A stretch of DNA of 64,000 nucleotides from Arthrobacter sp. MN05-02. Its GTDB lineage: Bacteria; Actinomycetota; Actinomycetes; Actinomycetales; Micrococcaceae. The position numbers were made by a program, and so were the translations under genes. This document shows positions 35,244-44,838 of the stretch, piece by piece. A model generated the notes under the pieces. It saw only the letters and a list, made by a program, of their open reading frames with translations, was not told the origin of the DNA and searched no databases. The stretch is taken from the NCBI GenBank assembly GCA_004001285.1, contig AP018697.1, positions 3,348,001 to 3,412,000 of the forward strand. Reading direction: 5' to 3'. Position 1 is the first letter of the stretch. Each line of letters begins with the position of its first letter.

Positions 35244-36448
35244 CCACCACCACTCCCGAGCAGGCCACGGCTCCGGTCCCGCCGCGCCCGGATGCCGCCA
35301 AGAAGAGGCGACGCCGGGTCGACATGCGGCAGTACGGCATCCTCGCCGCCCTCGCCGTCATCATCCTCCTGTTCCAGGTCCTCACCGGCGGTCGCCTCCT
35401 GTACCCGGGCAACGTGAGCAACCTGATCCAGCAGAACGCCTACGTGCTCATCCTCGCGATCGGGATGGTGATCGTCATCATCGCGGGGCATATCGACCTG
35501 TCCGTCGGCTCGATCGTCGCGACGGTCGGCGCCGTGGCTGCGCTCTCCATGAACAGCTGGGGGCTCCCGTGGGGCGCCGCCGTCGCACTGTCGCTCCTCG
35601 TGGGCGCACTGATCGGAGCCTGGCAGGGCTTCTGGGTCGCCTTCGTGGGCATACCGGCCTTCATCGTGACCCTCGCGGGCATGCTGGTCTTCCGCGGCGT
35701 GGCCCTCGTACTGCTGACCGGCGGAACGATCAGCGGGCTGCCGCGGGCCTTCAACTCGATCGGCTCGGGCACGCTGCCTGCCACCGGCACACCGGACCTG
35801 ATCACGCTCGGCATCGGCGCCCTGGCGTCCCTGGCCCTCGTGGCGCAGCAGCTCAAGGGACGTGCCGATCTCCGGCGCCTCAACCTCCCCCGCGAGCGCA
35901 CTCTGTCCTTCGTCCTGAAGATCGCCATCGCCGTCGTCGCCATCATGTATCTGTGCTACCTGCTCGCGTACAACCGCGGTACGCCGATCATCCTGATCAT
36001 CCTCGCGACCCTCGTCCTGCTGTACTCGTTCCTGCTCTCACGGACCGTGTTCGGCCGGCACGTCTATGCGATGGGCGGGAACCTCTACGCGGCCATGATG
36101 TCCGGTGTGAAGACGAAGTGGGTCAACTTCTTCATCTTCGTGAACATGGGCTTCCTGGCCGGCCTCGCCGGCGTCGTCAGCACGGCGCGTGCCGGCAGCG
36201 CCGTGGCATCGGCGGGAGGCAGTTTCGAGCTCGACGCCATCGCTGCCGTCTTCATCGGTGGCGCGGCCGTGCAGGGCGGCGTCGGGACCGTGGTGGGCGC
36301 GGTGATCGGCGGCCTGGTCATGGGCGTCCTGAACCAGGGGCTGTCCATCCTCTCGGTGGACGCAGCCTGGCAGCAGGTCATCAAGGGCCTCGTCCTCCTG
36401 CTCGCCGTCGCCTTCGACGTCTACAGCAAGCGCCGCACCGGCCGCTGA
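35240..36448 (+). CDS. Sugar ABC transporter permease, GguB/XylH type
   Basis: A 402-residue CUT2 permease with about ten helices after a basic cytoplasmic tail. Conserved regions include [20 protein letters not shown] and [19 protein letters not shown], plus [19 protein letters not shown] near the end. It overlaps the ATPase stop (ATGA) and completes a three-gene monosaccharide importer. A hairpin follows. Confidence 0.95.
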   Translation: MTTTTPEQATAPVPPRPDAAKKRRRRVDMRQYGILAALAVIILLFQVLTGGRLLYPGNVSNLIQQNAYVLILAIGMVIVIIAGHIDLSVGSIVATVGAVAALSMNSWGLPWGAAVALSLLVGALIGAWQGFWVAFVGIPAFIVTLAGMLVFRGVALVLLTGGTISGLPRAFNSIGSGTLPATGTPDLITLGIGALASLALVAQQLKGRADLRRLNLPRERTLSFVLKIAIAVVAIMYLCYLLAYNRGTPIILIILATLVLLYSFLLSRTVFGRHVYAMGGNLYAAMMSGVKTKWVNFFIFVNMGFLAGLAGVVSTARAGSAVASAGGSFELDAIAAVFIGGAAVQGGVGTVVGAVIGGLVMGVLNQGLSILSVDAAWQQVIKGLVLLLAVAFDVYSKRRTGR

Positions 36449-36462
36449 CGCAGCGTACTCCC

Positions 36463-36498
36463 GGACGGGTGGTGGGTCCTTCGGGCCGCCACCCGTCC
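36463..36498 (+). terminator. Terminator hairpin of the ChvE-type operon
   Basis: GGACGGGTGG (36463-36472) pairs perfectly with CCACCCGTCC (36489-36498) 15 bases after the permease stop. It lies between convergent genes and may act in both directions. Confidence 0.6.
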
Positions 36499-36586
36499 GC
36501 GATCGATCCAGGCGCCGGCGGGACGGGTCGACAGGACCCTGGTCGGGCCACCGACCCAGCGCACTCTCCCCGCCGTCCGCCGTGGT

Positions 36587-37222
36587 TCAGATGAAGACGT
36601 GCAGGAAGCGGAAGAACAAGGAGGCTGCGACGGCGATGTAGGTGACGGCGATGATGGGTCCGACCCAAGCCGCCAGCCATCGGGTGAGGGCGGCGGGTGC
36701 GGGCATGACGCCGTGGACCATGTTCCGGACGGTGGCGAGGATGAACAGGGGGATCATCGCCGCCCAGACGATCATGCAGTAGAGGCAGAGGATGTAGATC
36801 TCGAACAGGGCCTGGCTCCACAGCCAGGCCGCGAAGACGGCCCCGAGCGTGACACCTGCCTGCACGCCCACCCAGTACCAGCGGGCGAACCGGGCGCCGG
36901 CGAGCAGGCCCATGCCGGTGGTGATGATGACGGTGAAGCCCACGAGACCGATGAAGGGGTTGGGGAAGCCGAAGAGCTCCGACTGCCAGGTCTCCATGAC
37001 CTGTCCACAGGACACCCAGGGATTGATGTCGCAGCTCGTGACGTGGTCCGGGTCCTGCAGGAGCTGGAGCTTCTCGAGGATCAGGACGGCAGCCGCGATC
37101 CAGCCGGTGATGCCGGTGGCCAACAGGAGCAGGCCGAAGGCTCGGGGGCGGGCGAAGGGTGGCGTGTCGGTGTCGGCTCCCGCCGCCGTGCTCGGGGACC
37201 GCTCGCGAGAGAGGTTGTCCAT
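36587..37222 (-). CDS. Vitamin K epoxide reductase (VKOR) family protein
   Basis: A 211-residue membrane oxidoreductase with five helices, which reoxidises a DsbA-like partner using quinone. The loop cysteines are in CDINPWVSCGQVMETW and the active CxxC in ILCLYCMIVW. The start at 37222 gives the usual cytoplasmic tail. It lies 13 bases after the ancestral stop of the DsbA-like gene, the expected partner, which is broken here. Whether VKOR now serves another disulfide carrier is open. Confidence 0.9.
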   Translation of the reverse strand: MDNLSRERSPSTAAGADTDTPPFARPRAFGLLLLATGITGWIAAAVLILEKLQLLQDPDHVTSCDINPWVSCGQVMETWQSELFGFPNPFIGLVGFTVIITTGMGLLAGARFARWYWVGVQAGVTLGAVFAAWLWSQALFEIYILCLYCMIVWAAMIPLFILATVRNMVHGVMPAPAALTRWLAAWVGPIIAVTYIAVAASLFFRFLHVFI

Positions 37223-37235
37223 TGCGATGACGACC

Positions 37236-37932
37236 CTACCGGCTGATGGCGGTGTCGATGAGCCGGCGGAACTCTTCCTCGCTGGAGGGCTGGATCTTCT
37301 CACCGTCGAGGAAGAACGTCGAGAGCCATGCCGTCGGCCTTGTCCTTGTCGATGCGCTCCATCGTCGCGGGATCCTCGATGGCGGCGTCGTAGGCGGCTA
37401 GGTCGAGACCCAGCTCCTCGGCGTAGCCGCGGAAGACCGGCGACCGGTCCTCATTGGTGTGGCCCCACTCCGTCTGCGTCTCATACATGCGCGCGTGCAT
37501 GTCCTTGAACCTGCCCTGCTGCGCGGCGGCTTCGACGGCGGCGGCCGCGGTCTCGGAATTCGGGTGTCCGGGCAGCGGGAAGTAGCGGGAGACGATGGTC
37601 AGGTTCTCCCCGTATTCCTCGGAGAGGTCCTCCACGAGCGGGTACGCGGCGAGGCAGGACTCGCATTCGAAGTCGAGGAACTCGACCAGGACGGCTTTCT
37701 CGTCCGGTGCCTGGGACAGGCGGTGACTGTCTTCACGAACGACTCGCGCATCGGTGTCGGTGGACTCCGCGGCCTGGGAGGAATCGTCACCGAGGTTGCT
37801 GATGATGATCACCAGGGCCACGACGATGGCGGCCGCGGCGATGAGCCCGATCGCGATGCGGTTCTGCAGGCTCAGGCCCTTCTTCGTACTTGGCTTCGTC
37901 CTGGGCTTCGTGCTGGGGCCGGGGGTCGGCAC
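37236..37932 (-). pseudogene. DsbA-like thioredoxin-fold protein, disrupted near the C-terminus
   Basis: The intact part encodes an N-terminal anchor helix (RIAIGLIAAAAIVVALVIII) and a thioredoxin fold with the active site FLDFECESCLAAYP. After KADGMALD the frame reads VLPRR and stops at 37300. Another frame continues FFLDGEKIQPSSEEEFRRLI DTAISR to a TAG at 37238-37236. About seven residues expected between these parts, including the cis-proline loop (STPTF-type), are missing. An internal deletion of roughly 20 bases removed that loop and shifted the frame. The product is probably inactive. Confidence 0.82.
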
Positions 37933-38021
37933 GGTGGTGTCTCCTCGTCGGCTGAATGCGTCGTCGTTCCCGGTCCCGACGGAAGGCCGGGACCGGTGGG
38001 TCGAAGTCCTGCTCTGTTTCC

Positions 38022-38921
38022 CTACTCGTGCGAGCAGCAGGCGCAGGACGCGCCGCCGGTCTTCGAGCCGGAGTTCACTGGAACATCCACCGGGACGCCG
38101 GTCGCTGCGGGCCGGGCCGTCAGGGTCGACGGTGCAGGTCCCGCAGGGGTGGTCGTCGCTGGAGCGGCTGCACCCGTCGTGGTGTCGGTGGTGCAGCAGG
38201 AGTCCTGGCCGTCGTCGGAGGTGTCCTCGCCGGTATCAACGCTCCCGTCGTCTCCGAGGTTTCCGACCGTCGGGGCGCAGCAGGAATCGCCCTTCCAGGC
38301 TTCGCGGCCCTCCTTGAGGGCGACGGCGGCGATGACCAGGGCGGCGATCGGGTCGGCCCAGGACCAGCCGAGGGTGTTGTTGAGGAGCAGCCCGACCAGC
38401 AGGACGCCGGACAGATAGGTGCAGAGCAGGGTCTGCTTGGAGTCCGCGACGGCCGAGCGGGACCCGAGCTCGCGTCCGGCGCGGCGCTGGGCCCACGACA
38501 GAAACGGCATCACGGCGAGACTGACTGCAGCGAGGATGATCCCGACGAGGGAGTGATCGGCCTCCGCCCCACCGAGCAGACTGCGGATCGCATCGAAGCT
38601 CACGAACGCGGCGAGGCCGAGGAACGCGAAGGCGATCAGGCGCAGCGCGGTCTTTTCCCGGGCCTCCGGGTCATGGCCGGCGAACTGCCAGGCCACCGCG
38701 GCCGCGGAGAGGACCTCCACGATCGAGTCCAGCCCGAAGCCGATCAGGGCGCTCGAGGACGCGATCCTGCCGGCGCTGATCGCGATGACCGCTTCGATCA
38801 CGTTGTAGGCGATGGTCGCGGCGACGAGGAAGCGGATGCGCCGGGACAGGATCACGCGACGCTCCGCGGTCGGTGCCGGTCGCACCGATCGATCCGACTC
38901 GATCGACGTGTGGGTGCTCAT
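38022..38921 (-). CDS. Cation diffusion facilitator-like transporter with cysteine-rich tail
   Basis: A 299-residue protein. The membrane part (about 25-200) has five or six helices and the CDF-type metal site SSALIGFGLDSIVEVLSAAA, with a second site around SRSAVADSKQTLLC. The C-terminal 90 residues are unusual: a Thr/Pro/Ala-rich tail with CC in GDSCCAPT, CC in QDSCCTTD and CACCSHE at the end. The ArsR gene just upstream overlaps its start by one base, so metal-induced efflux is likely. Confidence 0.86.
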   Translation of the reverse strand: MSTHTSIESDRSVRPAPTAERRVILSRRIRFLVAATIAYNVIEAVIAISAGRIASSSALIGFGLDSIVEVLSAAAVAWQFAGHDPEAREKTALRLIAFAFLGLAAFVSFDAIRSLLGGAEADHSLVGIILAAVSLAVMPFLSWAQRRAGRELGSRSAVADSKQTLLCTYLSGVLLVGLLLNNTLGWSWADPIAALVIAAVALKEGREAWKGDSCCAPTVGNLGDDGSVDTGEDTSDDGQDSCCTTDTTTGAAAPATTTPAGPAPSTLTARPAATGVPVDVPVNSGSKTGGASCACCSHE

Positions 38922-39265
38922 CAGCAGCAGGCCCTTCCAGAGACGTGATTCTCTTCATCGGTGCAGCAGCACTCGGTCTCACTGACCGCGACGACGCTCA
39001 GGAGGGCTGTCAGTGCGTCCCCCAGTTTCGGGTCCGCCAGCTCGTACCGGACCCGCCGCCCCTCGGGAACGGCGACGACCAGCCCGCATCCGCGCAGGCA
39101 CGTCAGATGATTCGACAACCGCTGCTTGCTCACACCTGCCAGCTCGGCCAGCTCACCCGGATAGGACGGAGCATCCCGGAGGGCCAGCAGGACGCAGGCA
39201 CGCACCGGATCCGACAGGGCGTAGCCGAACCCGGCGAGCACCGAGTGATGAGTGAGCGTATCCAT
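38921..39265 (-). CDS. ArsR/SmtB family metal-responsive repressor, CmtR-like
   Basis: A 114-residue winged-helix repressor. DNA recognition is seen in VSKQRLSNHLTCLRGCGLVV, and potential metal ligands in TCLRGC and the C-terminal CCCTDEENHVSGRACC. That arrangement resembles the cadmium/lead sensor CmtR. The ATG at 39265 leaves the palindrome at 39274-39293 upstream; an ATG five codons earlier would place the operator inside the gene. Its stop overlaps the transporter start by one base. Confidence 0.9.
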   Translation of the reverse strand: MDTLTHHSVLAGFGYALSDPVRACVLLALRDAPSYPGELAELAGVSKQRLSNHLTCLRGCGLVVAVPEGRRVRYELADPKLGDALTALLSVVAVSETECCCTDEENHVSGRACC

Positions 39266-39273
39266 CCCCACAT

Positions 39274-39293
39274 AGTACATAATTCCGTGTACT
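39274..39293. promoter_or_regulatory. Operator of the ArsR-CDF operon
   Basis: AGTACA-N8-TGTACT is a perfect inverted repeat immediately upstream of the arsR start, the position and layout usual for ArsR/SmtB sites. The centre is A/T-rich compared with the region. Confidence 0.6.
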
Positions 39294-39384
39294 GACCGAC
39301 GCGGGACGGAGGCCCCCGGGGTCTCCCGCCCATCGGGACATGGTCCGCACCATCAGGACAGAGGACTCGACGGAGGGTGGTCGA

Positions 39385-39768
39385 CTAGGTGTCCTGCCGG
39401 GGCAGGCGCTGGCCGTAGCGGGGTTCGTCGTCGGACCCGGGATCCGCGGCGGGCGGCGCGGGCGCCACCTTCCGGTCCGGCCTCGCCGACGAGCGGTTGA
39501 CGCCGGAGCCCTTGCTGAGGTGTTCGGAGTTCGGAGTCTCCGCCATCATGAGCATGGCGCAGACGACGAGGGAGACGATGAATGCGATCCCTGCCGCTGT
39601 GAGGCCGAGATCGACGCGCAGCACGTTACCGCCGCCGCCCGTGGCGAAGATCGACGTCGCCACCCCGGCCACGAGGGCCAGGACGGCCGAGAACACGAGC
39701 GGTGCCTTGATGCCGTGGCGGAATCGACCCTGCGAGGGCTTCCCAGGCTGGCGCTTGGCCACGGGCAC
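39385..39768 (-). CDS. Hypothetical membrane protein, two helices
   Basis: A 127-residue protein with a basic N-terminus, two hydrophobic helices (PLVFSAVLALVAGVATSIF and AGIAFIVSLVVCAMLMMAE) and a long polar Pro/Ala/Asp-rich tail. The layout is typical of small actinobacterial membrane proteins of unknown role. Codon use is ordinary. Confidence 0.7.
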   Translation of the reverse strand: MPVAKRQPGKPSQGRFRHGIKAPLVFSAVLALVAGVATSIFATGGGGNVLRVDLGLTAAGIAFIVSLVVCAMLMMAETPNSEHLSKGSGVNRSSARPDRKVAPAPPAADPGSDDEPRYGQRLPRQDT

Positions 39769-39808
39769 TCCTTCCGGTGATGCGATATTTCTACGAGCTG
39801 TAGAGACC

Positions 39809-40420
39809 CTAGTTTACGGGGTCCGGCTCGCTTCGGGCGCCGGAAGTGGCCGGTGCGCTCAGCGCTGAATCGTGCCGATAGCTCAGGGCGGCGATCCCGA
39901 GCACGACGGCGGTGAGCAGCGCTCCGCCGCCGGTCACGCCGAGCAGGGCATGGGCTCCGAGGTGCTCCACGAGCGGGAGCAGGGCTCCCGTGACGACCGC
40001 CACCGTCCCGACGATGACGAGGTCCCGTGCCACCGCGGAACCGCGGGCCCTGAGTCCGCGCAGCACTTCGACTCCGCCCGCGACGACGAGGGCGACCGCG
40101 CCGGCGAAGGCGAAGCTGCGGTCGTCGAGGAAGACGAGGCTCGCGATGCCCGCACCGAGGAGCAGTCCGCCACCGATGTCGGGCAGCAGCTTCGTGCGGG
40201 AACCCCGGTGCGGCAGGCGGTGGGTCCAGAGGTAGGCCGCGCCCGTGAGCAGGAGGTAGAGTCCGCCGGCGACGGACATCACCAGGGTGGAGGGTTCGCG
40301 CCAGAAGACGGTCACGAGACCGAAGACGGCGCCCACCCCGGCACGGGCCAGGAACGGCTTCCAGACCGACAGTTCGGCCGTGTCGGACCGGGCGCCGGGT
40401 TCGGGCGGTGCAGCAGCCAT
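39809..40420 (-). CDS. Hypothetical integral membrane protein, HdeD/DUF308-like
   Basis: A 203-residue protein with about six hydrophobic helices. Repeated Gly-rich turns such as LLPDIGGGLLLGAGIASLVF and GAVALVVAGGVEVLRGL recall the HdeD/DUF308 family. The start at 40420 is the last ATG before the first helix. Function unknown; resemblance to HdeD is only moderate. Confidence 0.68.
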   Translation of the reverse strand: MAAAPPEPGARSDTAELSVWKPFLARAGVGAVFGLVTVFWREPSTLVMSVAGGLYLLLTGAAYLWTHRLPHRGSRTKLLPDIGGGLLLGAGIASLVFLDDRSFAFAGAVALVVAGGVEVLRGLRARGSAVARDLVIVGTVAVVTGALLPLVEHLGAHALLGVTGGGALLTAVVLGIAALSYRHDSALSAPATSGARSEPDPVN

Positions 40421-40505
40421 CGAAAGCCTCTCTGGACGGGGTGCGGGACCGGGCGAACTCCGGCGGGTCCAGTTTAGTCCTCGGAACGCATCCGCCACCC
40501 CGTCC

Positions 40506-41435
40506 CTACCGGGTGGACAGTGCGTTCCGCAGGGCACCGGCCTGGGCCCGCCAGAACCTCCGGGAGACCCCCTTCCGGGCGAAGAGCGTGTCGAAACCAT
40601 GGAACGCGCCGTCCACGACGACCAGTTCGCAGGGCACGCCTGCCTCCTGCAGCCTCGCCGCGTAGGTCGTGTCCTCATCGAAGAAGAGGTCGAGGAACCC
40701 CACGCCGATCCACGCCGGCGGCAGCCCGGTGAGGTCCTCCCGGCGGGCCGGTGCCGCATAGGGTGACACGCCGGGGCCACCCGGGGCACGGCCGAGGTAC
40801 GACGTCCAGCCGAAGCGGTTGCTGCCCGGGGTCCACACCCGTACGTGGCGGGTATCTGCGTCGGTGCGCACCACGGTCCGGTCATCGATCATCGGGTACA
40901 CCAGCAACTGGAAGGCGGGCCGGACTCCGCCGCGGTCATGGGTGAGGAGCGCCAGACCTGCTGCGAGTCCTCCACCGGCACTCTGTCCTCCGATCGCGAT
41001 CCGATCGGTATCGATGCCCTTCTCCTCCGCGTGGGTCGCGAGCCAGGTCAGGGCCGCGTACGCGTCCTCCAGGGCCGCCGGCGCGGTGTGCTGCGGCGAC
41101 AGCCGGTAGTCGACGGACGCGACGGTGATCCCGAGGGTGCGTGCGAACGCGAAGTTGGTCGCGTCGTCCTGGGAACTGGTCCCGAGGACCATGCCGCCGC
41201 CGTGCAGCCACAGGAGCGCGGGTGCCTTCCCCACCAGGGTCCTCGGACGGATCAGGCGGACGCCCACGTCGGGCGCGCCATCGGCGCCGGGTACGGCGAT
41301 CTCGTCGACCAGGAGGTCCTCGGGGATGTCGGCGGCCCTCCTGCGCGGCGCGTTGGCAAGCCGCGCGAGGCGCGGTCCGAAGGACAGCGGGGGTATCCAC
41401 CGTCCAGCGGCGAGGTCCGGATGGAATACGGTCAT
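40506..41435 (-). CDS. Alpha/beta hydrolase, hormone-sensitive-lipase family esterase
   Basis: A 309-residue esterase. The oxyanion motif is in LWLHGGGMVLG, the nucleophile in GGQSAGGGLA, the acid in GFLDLFFDE and the histidine in GAFHGFDTLF. This is the order seen in family IV lipolytic enzymes. No signal peptide is visible, so it is cytoplasmic. The ATG at 41435 is preferred because GAGAGGAA lies upstream. It is divergent from the NmrA-like gene. Confidence 0.91.
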   Translation of the reverse strand: MTVFHPDLAAGRWIPPLSFGPRLARLANAPRRRAADIPEDLLVDEIAVPGADGAPDVGVRLIRPRTLVGKAPALLWLHGGGMVLGTSSQDDATNFAFARTLGITVASVDYRLSPQHTAPAALEDAYAALTWLATHAEEKGIDTDRIAIGGQSAGGGLAAGLALLTHDRGGVRPAFQLLVYPMIDDRTVVRTDADTRHVRVWTPGSNRFGWTSYLGRAPGGPGVSPYAAPARREDLTGLPPAWIGVGFLDLFFDEDTTYAARLQEAGVPCELVVVDGAFHGFDTLFARKGVSRRFWRAQAGALRNALSTR

Positions 41436-41578
41436 GGGAAGGCGTTCCTCTCGCTCGGCCATCGTTGCTCCCACCAGTCTGCTGCAGGAACCCGCAAACA
41501 GGGTGCGGCGCTGCGGCCGGCGATCCTTCGATCGCCGGCCGTCTTCCCGCCCGTCACCTCCGGTCAGAAAGAATCACC

Positions 41579-42520
41579 ATGTCGCAGACCATCGTCATCG
41601 CAGGAGCCACCGGAGACCTCGGCGGCCGCATCGCCCGCGCCCTGGTCCGCGAGGGCGCCGGGGTGCGGATCATCACGAGGCCTGCCGGCAGTCCGGCGGC
41701 GTCGGAGGGGTTACGCGGTATCGGCGCGGACGTCCTTCCGGTGGATTACACGGATGCCGCCGGACTCCAGCGGGCAGTGGCAGGCGCCGACGCCGTCGTC
41801 TCCGCCCTCAGCGGGCTCGCACCGGTGATCCTGGACAGCCAGACGCGCCTGCTGATGGCCGCCGTGGCCACCGGCGTCCCGCGCTTCATCCCCTCGGACT
41901 TCGCGGTGGACTACACGACCATCAGGGACCGGTCGAACCGGAACCTCCAGCTCCGTCGGGACTTCCGCGCCGTGCTCGACGCCGCGCCCGTCCGGGCGAC
42001 GTCCGTGCTGAACGGCGCGTTCGCGGACATGCTGACCGGCGTGGCTCCGCTGATCCTGTTCAGGCAGAAGCGGGTGCTGTACTGGCGCGACGCCGACCAG
42101 GGCATGGCCTTCACCACGAAGGACGACGTCGCGGCGTACACCGCCCACGTGGCACTCGACGCCGACGCGCCCCGCTTCCTGCGCATCGCCGGGGACACGG
42201 TGTCCTCCCGCGACCTCGCGGCTCTCATGACCGGGATCAGCGGCGAGCGGTTCCGTACCCTCTACGCGGGCGGTATCGGGCCGCTGCGCCTGATGGCGCG
42301 GGCCGCACGGGCCTTCTCCGGATCCTCCGAGGAGCTGTACCCCGCATGGCAGGGCATGCAGTACTTCGGCAACATGTTCAGCGGCGACGGCGCGTTCCAC
42401 TCCCTCGACAACGACAGGTACGGGCCGTATGCATGGACCTCGGCGCGCGACGTGCTGCAGGACTTCGAGCCGGGGACGGGCCGGGTCATGCCCGTTCCTG
42501 CCGGCTCACCATCTCGGTGA
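41579..42520 (+). CDS. NmrA-like NAD(P)-binding protein
   Basis: A 313-residue atypical short-chain dehydrogenase. The cofactor loop IVIAGATGDLGGRIARAL starts at residue 5, and the middle contains PRFIPSDFAVDYT. The C-terminus is longer than in simple NmrA proteins and resembles isoflavone-reductase-like members. No Tyr-x-x-x-Lys site is obvious, so a regulatory or redox-sensing role is possible. The 3' end overlaps the convergent AlkD-like gene by 35 bases. Confidence 0.85.
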   Translation: MSQTIVIAGATGDLGGRIARALVREGAGVRIITRPAGSPAASEGLRGIGADVLPVDYTDAAGLQRAVAGADAVVSALSGLAPVILDSQTRLLMAAVATGVPRFIPSDFAVDYTTIRDRSNRNLQLRRDFRAVLDAAPVRATSVLNGAFADMLTGVAPLILFRQKRVLYWRDADQGMAFTTKDDVAAYTAHVALDADAPRFLRIAGDTVSSRDLAALMTGISGERFRTLYAGGIGPLRLMARAARAFSGSSEELYPAWQGMQYFGNMFSGDGAFHSLDNDRYGPYAWTSARDVLQDFEPGTGRVMPVPAGSPSR

Positions 42521-43172
42521 TCCAGCTCGGCGCGAAGGGCGAGGTGCAGTTGGGCGGCGTCGGGTAGTCCTTCAGGACCTCCAGCCGTTCTCCGATGTCG
42601 AGGGCCCTGGCCCGCTGCGCCTCGTGTCCGATCCCGATCTGCGCGAGCGTGTGGTTCATGGCCCACTGCAGGCGGTCCGGTGCTTCCTTCATGCCGGCCT
42701 CGATGGTGTCCAGCAGCCCGGACAGGTCGAGGCCCTCGGGTGTCCTGACCACGCGCTCGCTGGTGAGAGCCCAGCCCGCACTGGCAACGACGGGGTCCGG
42801 ATCGGCCGTCCACTCGAGGCGGAGCCGTTCGGCGTGCGGGTTCTTCTTCACCACGTAGTTCACCAACCAGTCGTGCACCTTCGGCGAGCGTGCCTGGCGC
42901 AGCATGGCGTCGAGTTCGTCGTGCTCGAAGGACTTCGGCCTGCAGATCAGCAGCGCCACGAGTTGCGCGGCGGTGTCGGACGTGGCCCAGAGCTCTCGGG
43001 CGAGATCGTGCCGGGTCCCCAACCGCTTCGCGAGCGCGCGCACCGAGGTGAGGTTCACCCCGTGGTCGTCACCGTGCTTCTCGTTCACCGCGCGTATCCG
43101 CGGGTCCTCGAGCGCCGCCAGCTCCGCCAGCACGTCGGCCACCGTCGGCGCTCCCGCCAGCACCTCCGGCAT
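42486..43172 (-). CDS. DNA alkylation repair (AlkD/HEAT-repeat) family protein
   Basis: A 228-residue all-helical protein with HEAT-like repeats. NLTSVRALAKRLGTRHDLAR and HDWLVNYVVKKNPHAERLRL match the AlkD family, which excises alkylated bases. The catalytic Asp/Trp pair is not clearly identifiable, so activity is uncertain. GGGGAG lies before the ATG at 43172. It is 82 bases downstream of the gluconate kinase gene on the same strand, probably independent of it. Confidence 0.78.
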   Translation of the reverse strand: MPEVLAGAPTVADVLAELAALEDPRIRAVNEKHGDDHGVNLTSVRALAKRLGTRHDLARELWATSDTAAQLVALLICRPKSFEHDELDAMLRQARSPKVHDWLVNYVVKKNPHAERLRLEWTADPDPVVASAGWALTSERVVRTPEGLDLSGLLDTIEAGMKEAPDRLQWAMNHTLAQIGIGHEAQRARALDIGERLEVLKDYPTPPNCTSPFAPSWITEMVSRQERA

Positions 43173-43254
43173 CCCGGTCTCCCCTGCCCGCTCGTCGTCG
43201 TCGTTCCATCCTCCCGCTCCCGTGGTGGACGCGCCAGAGCCGGGAGTCGTGGCC

Positions 43255-44838
43255 TCACTGCGGCGGACCGGACGGGGCGGGGCCGGTGGGAGCGCCGGGG
43301 TCGAGTTCGATCGGTAGCGACGGGGCGAGCCGGCGCAGGGACGTGAAGGCCGGGACGAGGGCGTCGTACAGCTCGGCGAAGACCGGCAGCAGGGAGGCGT
43401 AGACCGCGGCGGCGGCCGGCTGGGGGCGCACGGTCTCCTCGATCTCGACCATGTCGGCGACGACGTCGATCGACTCGATGAGACCGAGAGCCTCCATCCC
43501 GAGCAGCGCCGCGCCGAAGCCCGAGCCCTCCTGCCCGTGCGCGAATTCGATCGGCATCCCGAACGTGTCGGCGAGGAGCTGGCGCCAGAGGGGGCTGCGC
43601 ATGACACCCCCGGTCGCGCGGACCTGGGTGACGTCGAGCCCTGCGGAACGCATCGAATGCAGCACCAGCGCCAGTTGGAGACAGACACCTTCGAGCGCCG
43701 CCCGCACGAGGTGCTCCCTGCGGTGCGCCCTGGTGAGCCCGATGTAGGCGCCGCGAGGCAGCGAGCTCCAGTGGGGCGCCCGCTCGCTGAGCAGGTACGG
43801 GAGCATCAGCAGCCCGCCCGATCCGGGGGCCACCCGCGCTGCCAGGGCCAGCAGTTCCTCCTCGGGGGGCTCGGCCAGGTCGGGGGCGATCGCGTCACCG
43901 GCCCACCCGAGCACCACCCCGCCGTTGTTGATCGCGCCGCCGACCACCCACCGGGTGGACGTCAGCGCATAGCAGAACACACCGCCGAGCGGATCCACCG
44001 CGGGGCGGTCGACCGCGACGCGCAGCGCGCCGCTGGTACCGATCGAGCAGGCCGCCACGCCGGGGCGCACGGCGCCCACGCCGAGGTTCGCGAGGGGGCC
44101 GTCCGCGGCACCGACCACGACGGGCGTCGTGCCGGGCAGGCCCATGGCCGCAGCGGCGTCGTCCGTGAGGGCGGGCAGCACGGTCGTGGTGGGGACGATC
44201 TCCGGCAACTGCTCGGGCTGGACGCCTGCGAGCGCGAGCGCCTCCTCGTCCCACGCCAGGGTGCTCATGTTCATCAGGCCGGTCGCGGAGGCGATCGAGT
44301 GGTCCACCACCAGTGCGCCGCAGATCTGCAGCAGCACGAATTCCTTGATGCCGACCCAGAACCCGATGCTCTCGCACAACTTCGGTTCCTGCTCGCGGAA
44401 CCAGACGAGTTTCGGGAGCGGGGACATCGGGTGCACCGGGGTGCCCGTGCGCCGGTGCAGGGCGAGTCCGCCGACCGATGCACGCAGGCGTTCGGCCTGG
44501 ACACGCGACCGGGTGTCGGCCCACGTGACGACCTCGGTGAGCGGTTCCCCGGTCGGGGAGAGCCCGATGAGACTGTGCATCGCCGCGCTGAACGAGAGAC
44601 CTGCCACGCGCTGGGCGCCCACCTGGCGCACGACCTCACGGACCGACTCGAGCACCGCGGCCAGGATGAGCTGCGGGTCCTGGACCGCCTGCCCCGGGTG
44701 GGGCTCGTCGAGCGGATAACCCGCCGAATGCGACGCTTCGAGCGTGCCGTCCGTCCGGAACGCGACCGCCTTCGTATTGGTGGTGCCGAGGTCGACGCCG
44801 ATCACGACCGGTTCGACCGGAGCTGCTCCCGGAGTCAT
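43255..44838 (-). CDS. gntK: FGGY-family gluconokinase
   Basis: A 527-residue sugar kinase. The N-terminal phosphate loop is in VIGVDLGTTNTKAVAFRTDG, the catalytic Asp region in EVVTWADTRS, and the C-terminal adenosine site in VRATGGVMRSPLWRQLLAD. This is FGGY gluconokinase rather than the small P-loop GntK. The ATG at 44838 overlaps the stop of idnD (ATGA). The operon with GntP, IdnO and IdnD fits gluconate phosphorylation to 6-phosphogluconate. Confidence 0.91.
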   Translation of the reverse strand: MTPGAAPVEPVVIGVDLGTTNTKAVAFRTDGTLEASHSAGYPLDEPHPGQAVQDPQLILAAVLESVREVVRQVGAQRVAGLSFSAAMHSLIGLSPTGEPLTEVVTWADTRSRVQAERLRASVGGLALHRRTGTPVHPMSPLPKLVWFREQEPKLCESIGFWVGIKEFVLLQICGALVVDHSIASATGLMNMSTLAWDEEALALAGVQPEQLPEIVPTTTVLPALTDDAAAAMGLPGTTPVVVGAADGPLANLGVGAVRPGVAACSIGTSGALRVAVDRPAVDPLGGVFCYALTSTRWVVGGAINNGGVVLGWAGDAIAPDLAEPPEEELLALAARVAPGSGGLLMLPYLLSERAPHWSSLPRGAYIGLTRAHRREHLVRAALEGVCLQLALVLHSMRSAGLDVTQVRATGGVMRSPLWRQLLADTFGMPIEFAHGQEGSGFGAALLGMEALGLIESIDVVADMVEIEETVRPQPAAAAVYASLLPVFAELYDALVPAFTSLRRLAPSLPIELDPGAPTGPAPSGPPQ

